Of a DNA stretch of 8,046 bases, positions 1 through 5,645 are shown piece after piece. Origin of the DNA: Bordetella parapertussis. GTDB taxonomy: Bacteria > Pseudomonadota > Gammaproteobacteria > Burkholderiales > Burkholderiaceae_B. The stretch spans positions 1 through 8,046 of the forward strand of contig CAMBLP010000099.1 of NCBI GenBank assembly GCA_945868195.1. The letters are read 5' to 3'. The position numbers and the translations under genes were made by a program. The first letter of the stretch is position 1. Each line of letters opens with the position of its first letter. The notes under the pieces were generated by a model. That model was given only the letters and a program-made list of their open reading frames with translations, was not told where the DNA came from and searched no databases.

Positions 1-803
1 ATGGTGAGGTTGCCAACCCGAATGCGAACGCGATCGCCAAGCTTGGCGACCATAGGCGAAATGCCGGGGTACACGCGACTGTTAAAGGCCCAAATATTAA
101 AGTCCAACATGGTCATAATCTTGGGCGTCTTGCTGCCTGGCTCGACATCGAACGCATTGAGCAGCAAACAATAATCACGGTCGACTTCACTGATGTTGGG
201 GTGCTTGCCCTTGGGGTGGGTCACCCAAAAGCCCATCATCCCCATTGCCATCTGCGTCATCTCGTCGGCATGGGGGTGGTACATAAAAGTCCCGGGCCGC
301 TTGGCGATGAATTCATAGACAAAGGTTTTGCCGACAGGGATAGGCGGTTGGTTGAGTCCGCTCACCCCATCCATGCCGTTCGGGAGTCTCTGACCATGCC
401 AGTGAATGGTGGTTTTTTCAGGAAGTCGATTAGTCACAAAAATTCGGACGCGATCGCCTTCGACGACTTCAATTGTGGGGCCAGGACTTTGACCGTTATA
501 GCCCCACATATTGACCTTGAAGCCAGGTGACATCTCACGGACAACGGGTTCAGCGACGAGATGAAATTCTTTCACGCCTTCATTGTTACGATAAGGCAAT
601 GTCCAGCCATTGAGCGTGACGACGGGGCGATAGCGTGCCTCAGGACCCTCTGTTTCAGGACCGCGCCATGGTGGTGCTGTGCCGGCGCTCGGTTGATAAA
701 TCGGCTCGGGAACATTGGCCAGTGCATGCTTGCTAACCGCAGTTGCGGTGACCGTGCCGGCCAGACCGAGGAGTGCGCTGTGTATGAAGTCTCTGCGTTC
801 CAT
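1..803 (-). CDS. Multicopper oxidase, Tat-exported, copper-resistance type (3' part missing)
   Basis: Partial gene: 267 complete codons are present and the C-terminal half lies beyond position 1. Residues 1-29 are a twin-arginine signal (R3-R4-D5-F6-I7, hydrophobic stretch, then H-A-L-A before a predicted cleavage after A29), so the enzyme should be exported folded, with its copper loaded, to the periplasm. Visible copper ligands are the HWHG motif (H134, H136) and the HPH motif (H176, H178), the N-terminal halves of the type 2/type 3 trinuclear site. The type 1 site and the C-terminal HCH cluster would lie outside the window. Directly after HPH comes a Met-rich run (M182, M185, M187, M189, M190). 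Family members (CueO, CopA/PcoA, laccase-like) oxidise Cu(I) or phenols with O2; Cu(I) detoxification is my inference from the neighbours. ATG at 801-803 lies 6 nt after the stop of the TolC-like gene, and no clear Shine-Dalgarno is visible, so translational coupling is likely. Confidence 0.9.
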   Translation of the reverse strand, partial: MERRDFIHSALLGLAGTVTATAVSKHALANVPEPIYQPSAGTAPPWRGPETEGPEARYRPVVTLNGWTLPYRNNEGVKEFHLVAEPVVREMSPGFKVNMWGYNGQSPGPTIEVVEGDRVRIFVTNRLPEKTTIHWHGQRLPNGMDGVSGLNQPPIPVGKTFVYEFIAKRPGTFMYHPHADEMTQMAMGMMGFWVTHPKGKHPNISEVDRDYCLLLNAFDVEPGSKTPKIMTMLDFNIWAFNSRVYPGISPMVAKLGDRVRIRVGNLT

Positions 804-809
804 AGTATT

Positions 810-2093
810 TCAGTGGCCTTTGCCAGTAGAGCTGTTAGTGTCAGGACCGCCGACATTGCCACCAGGACCCGCATAGGGCGCGCCTGCAAGCAATGCCCGC
901 ATGTCCGTCAAGGCGATCCAAAAGGATTGTTTGGCTTGCGCGACGGCAAGTTCGGATTGCATCTTGGTCTGCGCTTTGGCGATCAAGTCCCAGGTACTGA
1001 TAAACATTCCGTTGTAGCGCATGAGCGCTTCTTCTTCGGCGCCGCTATACAAGTTTTGCAGCTTATTCAAAATATCTGAGGCTTGCGTATGGGCTGCGCG
1101 CAAATGTTCGCGTGCTTGTTGTAAATCGCTTTTAGTCTTGATGCTCAAGCGCAGCGCTTCGGCCCGTGCTTTGATGGCTTTGTCGAGATCGTGGTTCCAA
1201 AGGATTTTTGTGCGGTCCAGTGTAGGAACCGCACTGGTCCAGCTTGAACTGGCGCTCAACATCACATCAAGCTGTTTTCGCCATTGTTCGAGCATGGCGG
1301 GACCGGCGATACGTTCGTAATACTGCACCTCTTTTTCCAGAAGGCTGAACTGTGGATGGCGAGCCAGCATGTCGGCGAGTTGTTGCTCAAGTGGCGTCAG
1401 GAGTTCGGATAAGCCGGCAAGGCTGGCGGGTTTGGGGAGGGCGTTTGGTAGGCGCCAGTGCTCGGAGCCGATCTGTGCAAAGAGTTTTTGACGGCTGTTA
1501 AAAGCGGCTTGATCGGCCTGAAGAAGTTGATTGCGCGCAGACTGGTAGCCAATCTCGACATCGATGAGTCTGTTACGGCCCCAGTTACCGACCTTTTCCA
1601 TTCGCTTGGCGAGTTCAAGCGACACACTAGCGGCTTCAGCGATGCGTTGTTGGATGTTGAGCTGTTCTTTGGCGGAGACGGCTTCGAGCCAGAGTTTATG
1701 TGTGGCTTGCTGTAGTGCGAGGAGTTGTGCGTCTCGGGTGAATCGTTCGATACTACTGATCGCCTGACCTGTCAGAAGATCGGCGTGCAGCGTGAGCGAA
1801 GCTTTACGAGCGAGCTCTTCGGTGAGTTCAGGCGCAGCGAGATCTTCCTTGAACGCTCCTATCGTCAGGTTTGAGTCGCGTTGTGTAAGCGCACTGCGAC
1901 TCCGCTCGGCTTTGAGCAGATCAATATGACCGCGTTGGAAACGCCCTACGTCTGTGTTCGCGTTACGCCATTGTCTGAGATCGTTCTGTTGCGCGGCCTG
2001 AGCGCGCGCCAGAGCGGGCAAACTGAGTGCGGTCACGGCGAGCAAGACTGTGAGCCCATGCTTGAGTCCGGGGTGGACGAGTTGGAAATGCAT
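810..2093 (-). CDS. TolC-family outer-membrane efflux protein
   Basis: Product of 427 aa with two outer membrane efflux protein (OEP) repeats. The first carries the pattern at about residues 160-209 (LAKRMEKVGNWG...L-DVE...A-NQLLQA...) and the second at about 355-403 (MRYNGMFISTWDLI..Q...Q.ELAVAQA...). Both are the long amphipathic helices of the trimeric periplasmic tunnel. Residues 1-33 look like a Sec signal peptide (K11, a hydrophobic core, A-R-A-Q-A). There is no lipobox cysteine, unlike CusC/OprM-type factors. The frame stays open upstream to an ATG at 2198, but that start would place 35 non-signal residues before the signal peptide and falls inside the operator at 2195-2214, so I chose ATG 2091-2093. 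The C-terminal tail (about 405-427) is Gly/Ser/Asn-rich and probably disordered. It is first in an operon with the multicopper oxidase; no adaptor or RND pump gene is visible here. The role in metal export is inferred. Confidence 0.88.
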   Translation of the reverse strand: MHFQLVHPGLKHGLTVLLAVTALSLPALARAQAAQQNDLRQWRNANTDVGRFQRGHIDLLKAERSRSALTQRDSNLTIGAFKEDLAAPELTEELARKASLTLHADLLTGQAISSIERFTRDAQLLALQQATHKLWLEAVSAKEQLNIQQRIAEAASVSLELAKRMEKVGNWGRNRLIDVEIGYQSARNQLLQADQAAFNSRQKLFAQIGSEHWRLPNALPKPASLAGLSELLTPLEQQLADMLARHPQFSLLEKEVQYYERIAGPAMLEQWRKQLDVMLSASSSWTSAVPTLDRTKILWNHDLDKAIKARAEALRLSIKTKSDLQQAREHLRAAHTQASDILNKLQNLYSGAEEEALMRYNGMFISTWDLIAKAQTKMQSELAVAQAKQSFWIALTDMRALLAGAPYAGPGGNVGGPDTNSSTGKGH

Positions 2094-2157
2094 CGTTGCC
2101 TGTGTTACGTTCAAAAGTTGGGATGTCCGGAAGGAAATCTCCCCATCCAATGCATCT

Positions 2158-2163
2158 ACTGTA
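2158..2163 (-). promoter_or_regulatory. Candidate -10 of the tolC-like/oxidase operon
   Basis: On the minus strand TACAGT (4/6 matches to TATAAT) would give a start near 2151 and a leader of about 58 nt. No convincing -35 stands at the right distance, as expected if the promoter depends on an activator. The dyad at 2195-2214 is then centred about 53 bp upstream of the start, a usual place for a CusR/CopR-type activator. The call rests on position more than on motif strength. Confidence 0.35.
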
Positions 2164-2194
2164 ATGCGTGACTGGGCAAGCGGACGTGACGCTA

Positions 2195-2214
2195 ACATTA
2201 CAAAATTGTTATGT
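2195..2214. promoter_or_regulatory. Candidate CopR/CusR box (20-bp dyad operator)
   Basis: The sequence is ACATTACAA-AA-TTGTTATGT: two 9-bp half sites around a 2-bp centre, with a single mismatched pair between the arms. This is the same architecture, and nearly the same core (AT.ACAA NN TTGT.AT), as the E. coli CusR/PcoR box as I recall it (ATGACAA NN TTGTCAT). It sits between the divergent tolC-like operon and the response-regulator gene. It is the only such dyad I see in the gap, so one site may serve both directions. That the adjacent regulator binds it is inference, strongly supported by the family match. Confidence 0.75.
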
Positions 2215-2227
2215 TGAGCCCAATGTC

Positions 2228-2255
2228 TTGCGCAAGCTGAGTGCTAAGGTATAGT
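2228..2255 (+). promoter_or_regulatory. copR promoter: Candidate sigma70 promoter of the response regulator/kinase operon
   Basis: TTGCGC (2228-2233) and TATAGT (2250-2255, 5/6 match) are separated by 16 nt. The predicted start is near 2262, giving a leader of about 54 nt before the TTG codon. The operator at 2195-2214 is centred about 57 bp upstream, which allows autoactivation. The -35 lies within a perfect 10-bp palindrome, CTTGCGCAAG (2227-2236). Confidence 0.45.
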
Positions 2256-2315
2256 TTCTTGGGGTTTCAGCGCTAAGCCTATCCGTCACAATACTGATTT
2301 TGGGAGTTCTTCCTG

Positions 2316-2999
2316 TTGAAAATTTTGATTGTCGAGGATGAACCTAAAACGGGCGATTATTTGCGCCAAGGCTTACGCGAGGCCGGTTTTACCGTCGATC
2401 TCGTTCAGGATGGTCTTGATGGTCTGCATCTCGGAATCGAAGGTGATCAGGATTTGATCATTCTGGACGTGATGCTACCTCGCATGGATGGCTGGGGTGT
2501 TTTACAGGCACTGACTCAGGCTGGGATCACCACACCGGTGATTTTTTTAACGGCCAAGGATCAGGTCGAAGAGCGTGTCCGAGGACTTGAGCTCGGAGCG
2601 GCTGATTATCTGGTGAAACCCTTTTCATTTGCCGAGTTGTTAGCTAGAGTACGAAACGTTTTGCGGCGAGGACCTGCAGCAATAGAGAGTGCGGTTTTGC
2701 AGGTGGCTGACCTCGAGGTCGATCTGCTTAGACGACGCGTTTCACGCGCTGGTAAGCGGATTGACCTCACGCCCAAGGAGTTCGGTTTATTGGAGTTACT
2801 GGTGCGCCGCCAAGGTGAGGTCCTTCCACGCTCGTTGATCGCCTCCCTAGTATGGGACATGAATTTCGACAGCGATACGAATGTCATCGAAGTTGCGATG
2901 CGCAGGTTACGCGCCAAGGTCGACGAAGGTTTCGAGGTTCGACTGATTCAAACGGTGCGCGGTATGGGCTATGTTCTCGAAGCAAACAGGTCGACTTAA
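2316..2999 (+). CDS. copR: Heavy-metal (copper) response regulator, OmpR/PhoB family, CusR/CopR type
   Basis: Product of 227 aa, the same length as E. coli CusR. The receiver domain (about 1-115) has the acidic pair E7-D8, phospho-acceptor D51 in [10 protein letters not shown]79 and K101-P102. The winged-helix DNA-binding domain (about 128-223) contains stretches typical of the CusR/CopR/SilR branch: [47 protein letters not shown] and [13 protein letters not shown]. The start codon is TTG at 2316-2318. It is supported by a GGGAG Shine-Dalgarno at 2302-2306 (9-nt spacing) and because the protein then begins MKILIVEDE as in the family. Its stop overlaps the kinase start by one base. Phosphorylated regulator should bind the dyad at 2195-2214 and activate both this operon and the divergent one. 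The metal could be Cu, Ag or less likely Zn/Cd; copper is favoured by the linked oxidase. Confidence 0.93.
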   Translation: MKILIVEDEPKTGDYLRQGLREAGFTVDLVQDGLDGLHLGIEGDQDLIILDVMLPRMDGWGVLQALTQAGITTPVIFLTAKDQVEERVRGLELGAADYLVKPFSFAELLARVRNVLRRGPAAIESAVLQVADLEVDLLRRRVSRAGKRIDLTPKEFGLLELLVRRQGEVLPRSLIASLVWDMNFDSDTNVIEVAMRRLRAKVDEGFEVRLIQTVRGMGYVLEANRST

Positions 3000-4351
3000 T
3001 GCTAATACGTTTGACGCTTGTTTCCCGTTTGACGATTTTGTATGCCTTGATCTCGGCTCTAGTGCTGTGCGGTCTCGGGGTGATGGTCGCGCGCGCAAGC
3101 TATTTGCATTTCGTTGACTTGGATCTGGCATATTTGCAGGGCAAAGCAAGTTTGGTTCAACGCGGTTTAGCGCAGACCTCCGAACCAAGTGCCGTGCGCG
3201 CGTTACTGGCGCAACAGATGGACAGTCAAGAGGGGCTTTATATTGCGCTGAGTGACGGCATATCGTCAGGGCCCATAGTCAACGGCGTGGACTTTTCTGC
3301 GTTGAGCGCCGCCAAAGTCCCGCCCAACATTTCCTATGACTGGCAATCAGGTTCCATGACCTTGCGCGGCATCAAAGTGCCGTTGCAACAAGGCGGATCT
3401 TTATTGTTAGGTTTAGATACGCATCATCACACGCACTTTATGACACAGCTTCATTACACCCTGGCGATTTATTTGTTTGCCGCCACGCTGCTCAGCGGTC
3501 TGTTGGGTTGGTGGGCTGCGCGACGAGGACTGGCTCCCTTGCGTGTGATGCGCGAACGCGCCCGCAATATCGATGCGCGTCAGTTAAATGTCCGGATGCC
3601 CACTGCGGACAGTTCAGCCGAACTCGTCGAACTCGCGCAGGGATTGAACCTCATGCTCGAGCGATTAGAGCAGGATTTTGAGCGTATCTCGGAGTTTTCA
3701 AGCGATTTGGCGCACGAGCTTCGCACGCCGATTACAAACTTATTGACGCAAACACAGGTCACACTCACGCGAGATCGCGATGCCGAGTCATATCGGGATA
3801 TTCTCGCATCGAATGCCGAGGAATTTCAGCGCTTAGCGCGCATGGTGTCCGACATGTTGTATCTGGCCAAGACAGAGCATGGTCTTGAGTTGCCTAACCG
3901 CGAACCTCTCTCTCTAGCCAAAGAGGTGCAGGCTCTGTTTGACTTTTATGAGGCTGTTGCCGAAGAGGCCGGTATCGGCTTGACACATCAAGGCGATGCG
4001 ACGATTGTCGGTGATCGTTTGATGGTACGTCGTGCCATCGGAAATTTACTCTCAAATGCCTTGCGACACGCCCTCAAGCCCTCAGTGGTTGAGGTTGTCG
4101 TTACGCGCTTACCAGAGGCGGTGGAGTTGACTGTAAAAAACGCAGGACACCCGATCGATGAAGCCGTCATTCCGCGTTTGTTCGATCGTTTTTATCGCAC
4201 GCAAAAATCTCGTCCGCATCCCGAGCAGAGTGGCACTGGATTAGGCCTTTCGATCACCAGGTCTTTAATGCTGGCACATGGTGGCACTATTACGGTTGTA
4301 TCCAATGAAAAAAATACCAGCTTCACGCTGGTATTTCCAAAGGCCCTATAA
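2999..4351 (+). CDS. copS: Heavy-metal sensor histidine kinase, CusS/CopS type
   Basis: Product of 450 aa, partner of the upstream regulator. Order of parts: transmembrane helix 1 (about 11-31), periplasmic sensor (about 32-151), transmembrane helix 2 (about 152-173), HAMP (about 174-228), H-box SSDLAHELRTP with phospho-acceptor H239, then the ATPase domain with N-box IGNLLSNALRHA (347-358), a VKNAGHPID segment in place of the G1 box, an F-box RLFDRFYR and G2 box GTGLGLS (412-418). Just before helix 2 the sensor ends in a histidine cluster, THHHTH (141-146), plus H152, plausible metal ligands. The start is ATG 2999-3001, which shares its A with the regulator's TAA stop. An in-frame ATG at 2852 was rejected because it would overlap the regulator by 148 nt and add a non-homologous leader before helix 1. 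The last codons double as a terminator for the convergent gene. Confidence 0.92.
   Translation: MLIRLTLVSRLTILYALISALVLCGLGVMVARASYLHFVDLDLAYLQGKASLVQRGLAQTSEPSAVRALLAQQMDSQEGLYIALSDGISSGPIVNGVDFSALSAAKVPPNISYDWQSGSMTLRGIKVPLQQGGSLLLGLDTHHHTHFMTQLHYTLAIYLFAATLLSGLLGWWAARRGLAPLRVMRERARNIDARQLNVRMPTADSSAELVELAQGLNLMLERLEQDFERISEFSSDLAHELRTPITNLLTQTQVTLTRDRDAESYRDILASNAEEFQRLARMVSDMLYLAKTEHGLELPNREPLSLAKEVQALFDFYEAVAEEAGIGLTHQGDATIVGDRLMVRRAIGNLLSNALRHALKPSVVEVVVTRLPEAVELTVKNAGHPIDEAVIPRLFDRFYRTQKSRPHPEQSGTGLGLSITRSLMLAHGGTITVVSNEKNTSFTLVFPKAL
4308..4336 (-). terminator. Intrinsic terminator of the convergent secreted-protein gene, inside the kinase 3' end
   Basis: Read on the minus strand, a perfect 10-bp stem (AAATACCAGC / GCTGGTATTT, arms at 4336-4327 and 4321-4312) with a 5-nt loop runs straight into a U-tract: seven T residues at 4314-4308, three of them also forming the base of the stem. 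It lies about 50 nt past the stop of the gene ending at 4387 and entirely within the coding end of the kinase gene. In the plus direction the stem has no following T-run, so it should work mainly for the minus strand. Confidence 0.8.
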
Positions 4352-4386
4352 AGTCATGACCTATTCGGTCGCGATTGACCTACGCG

Positions 4387-5517
4387 TCACTTTTTGCGTC
4401 GCGCCACCATCAGCACGTAATTGCCATCTTTGTAGTAACCCACACGAAAATTTAAAGGCTGGATGTCTGTACGTTCGGCATAGGCGCGAACGAGGTCAGC
4501 TTGATAGCTCAGGAACGCATGATGTGGGATCGTAAATTTACCAAACATAGTCGTGTCGAACTGCTGGCTTAGCGGGGTATAGCTGATACCGGTCTCGTCC
4601 TGCACAATTAAGGGGGCACGCTCCAAAACAGCGCGTGCGATGATGTTGAAATTGGCGTTTTGAGGAAGGTGTGAAGCCGCTTTAAACAAGGTGGGGTTGA
4701 CCGACATCTGTTGAACAAACTTGATGTTTTGTGGAGCCGCTTGTAAACCCTCATTGGAGAGATCCATCCTGAGATAGTCTAAAACGATGGGTTTGCCGTT
4801 TTTGGTTGCGTTAAATCGCACGGAGTTCCAAACGGGCGTGTCTGGCGAGAGTTCTTCGACCTCGCTCTGTGCGTTGACTCTGATTGGGGTCACGCGCTCA
4901 ATGTCAAAGCCCTGGAGTTTGAGAAAAATAGAGATGAAGGTGCTTGCGCCGATCTTTCCCTGGCTCGCGTAGAAGTATCGGTCAAGGTAGGAAGTCACAA
5001 AAAAGCCATGTGTTCCGTAGAGCTGCCAAGCGGAAATTAGCTGTTCGAGACTTTGGTCAGTAATCAGGGGTGAGTAGCCGCTCAAATCCATGGGACGACC
5101 AGCGTGTTGCATTGCCACCATCACATAACGTTTAGCCTCAGGAAACAACTGATAAACGGTTGTGAAGTCTGGGCCCGAAAAAGGGTAGAAAATAGTGTCA
5201 GCGCGATCGTTGATGTGCTGTTTGGTCCAGTTTTCCATCGGCACGCCGATTTTTTGGGTGTACTCGGCCCAGTTGTTCTGCACCTCTTGGGTGTAGATTT
5301 TCCACTTTAGATTGTCGCGAATCGCGTTTGGCAAGCCTGAAGCAGGCTCTTTGCCGGTAAGCAGCGTCGCTAAATCCTGAAGTTGCGCTGCAGATAGAGC
5401 GGGAGTCGCTGCAGGTGCGGCGACTGAACCAGAAGGAGATTGGGCGTTGAGGGACAGTGTCACAGCAAGCATCGAGAAGAGCGCGGTGAGCTGTCGGGCG
5501 AAGGAGGTCTTTGTCAT
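4387..5517 (-). CDS. Predicted secreted protein of unknown function
   Basis: Product of 376 aa. Residues 1 to about 25 form a Sec-type signal peptide (K3, R8, hydrophobic core 11-23, L-N-A-Q), followed by an Ala/Pro/Ser-rich linker (about 27-43) and then a globular, soluble-looking domain with no further membrane segment. Visible landmarks are FYPFSGPDF (110-118), YVMVAMQHAGRP (131-142), LYGTHGFFVTSYL (167-179) and a basic end, VARRKK. There are no cysteines, so no disulfides or haem c motifs. I do not recognise a named family; the YPFSGPDF motif reminds me of uncharacterised secreted bacterial proteins, but I cannot confirm that here. ATG 5515-5517 has no good Shine-Dalgarno, but it is the only start giving a proper signal-peptide n-region. 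It appears monocistronic, with its own promoter and terminator, and nothing visible ties it to either the copper or the malonate module. Confidence 0.85.
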   Translation of the reverse strand: MTKTSFARQLTALFSMLAVTLSLNAQSPSGSVAAPAATPALSAAQLQDLATLLTGKEPASGLPNAIRDNLKWKIYTQEVQNNWAEYTQKIGVPMENWTKQHINDRADTIFYPFSGPDFTTVYQLFPEAKRYVMVAMQHAGRPMDLSGYSPLITDQSLEQLISAWQLYGTHGFFVTSYLDRYFYASQGKIGASTFISIFLKLQGFDIERVTPIRVNAQSEVEELSPDTPVWNSVRFNATKNGKPIVLDYLRMDLSNEGLQAAPQNIKFVQQMSVNPTLFKAASHLPQNANFNIIARAVLERAPLIVQDETGISYTPLSQQFDTTMFGKFTIPHHAFLSYQADLVRAYAERTDIQPLNFRVGYYKDGNYVLMVARRKK

Positions 5518-5574
5518 TATTATGAATGTGAACGATTAGGGCTGGAATATCTCTAAACGGGTAATTTTAGATTA

Positions 5575-5602
5575 AATGTATATTGAATAGCGTGTTTGAC
5601 AA
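5575..5602 (-). promoter_or_regulatory. Candidate promoter of the secreted-protein gene
   Basis: On the minus strand TTGTCA (5602-5597, 5/6 match to the -35 consensus) and TACATT (5580-5575, 4/6 match) are 16 nt apart, in an AT-rich stretch. The start would fall near 5568, leaving a leader of about 50 nt. The -35 overlaps the dyad at 5591-5606. Confidence 0.4.
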
Positions 5603-5606
5603 CACG
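5591..5606. promoter_or_regulatory. Perfect 6-4-6 dyad, possible operator between divergent genes
   Basis: CGTGTT-TGAC-AACACG is a perfect inverted repeat with a 4-nt centre. It lies between the divergent secreted-protein and malonyl-CoA decarboxylase genes and covers the -35 of the former. No T-run follows on either strand, so a protein-binding site is more likely than a terminator. The regulator is unknown. Confidence 0.4.
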
Positions 5607-5645
5607 ACCCATACAGAATTGGGATTCAACATGGAGAATTTCCTT

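Noticed and set aside
201..1320. Three plus-strand open frames (201-530, 561-1079, 1021-1320)
   Set aside because: They lie antisense to the multicopper oxidase and TolC-like genes, and their translations show no domain, signal or family pattern.
2107..2134. Possible leader hairpin in the TolC-like mRNA (GGATG...CATCC)
   Set aside because: Only about 5 outer pairs form with a long interior; not enough to call a riboswitch or attenuator.
2094..2198. N-terminal extension of the TolC-like protein to ATG 2198
   Set aside because: It places 35 residues ahead of a clear signal peptide and starts inside the CusR-type box.
2852..2998. Longer kinase beginning at ATG 2852
   Set aside because: The extra 49 residues are the shifted frame of the conserved regulator C-terminus; ATG 2999 gives the normal kinase N-terminus.
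4308..4336. The same hairpin as terminator for the regulator/kinase operon on the plus strand
   Set aside because: It lies before the kinase stop codon and lacks a T-run on that strand; no other plus-strand terminator is visible in 4352-4386.
5596..5626. Plus-strand promoter for the decarboxylase using TTGACA at 5596-5601
   Set aside because: The -35 is a perfect match, but no acceptable -10 stands 16-18 nt downstream (only GC-containing hexamers such as TTGGGA).
5583..5645. Decarboxylase start at TTG 5583
   Set aside because: No ribosome-binding site precedes it and the extension would contain the 5591-5606 dyad.
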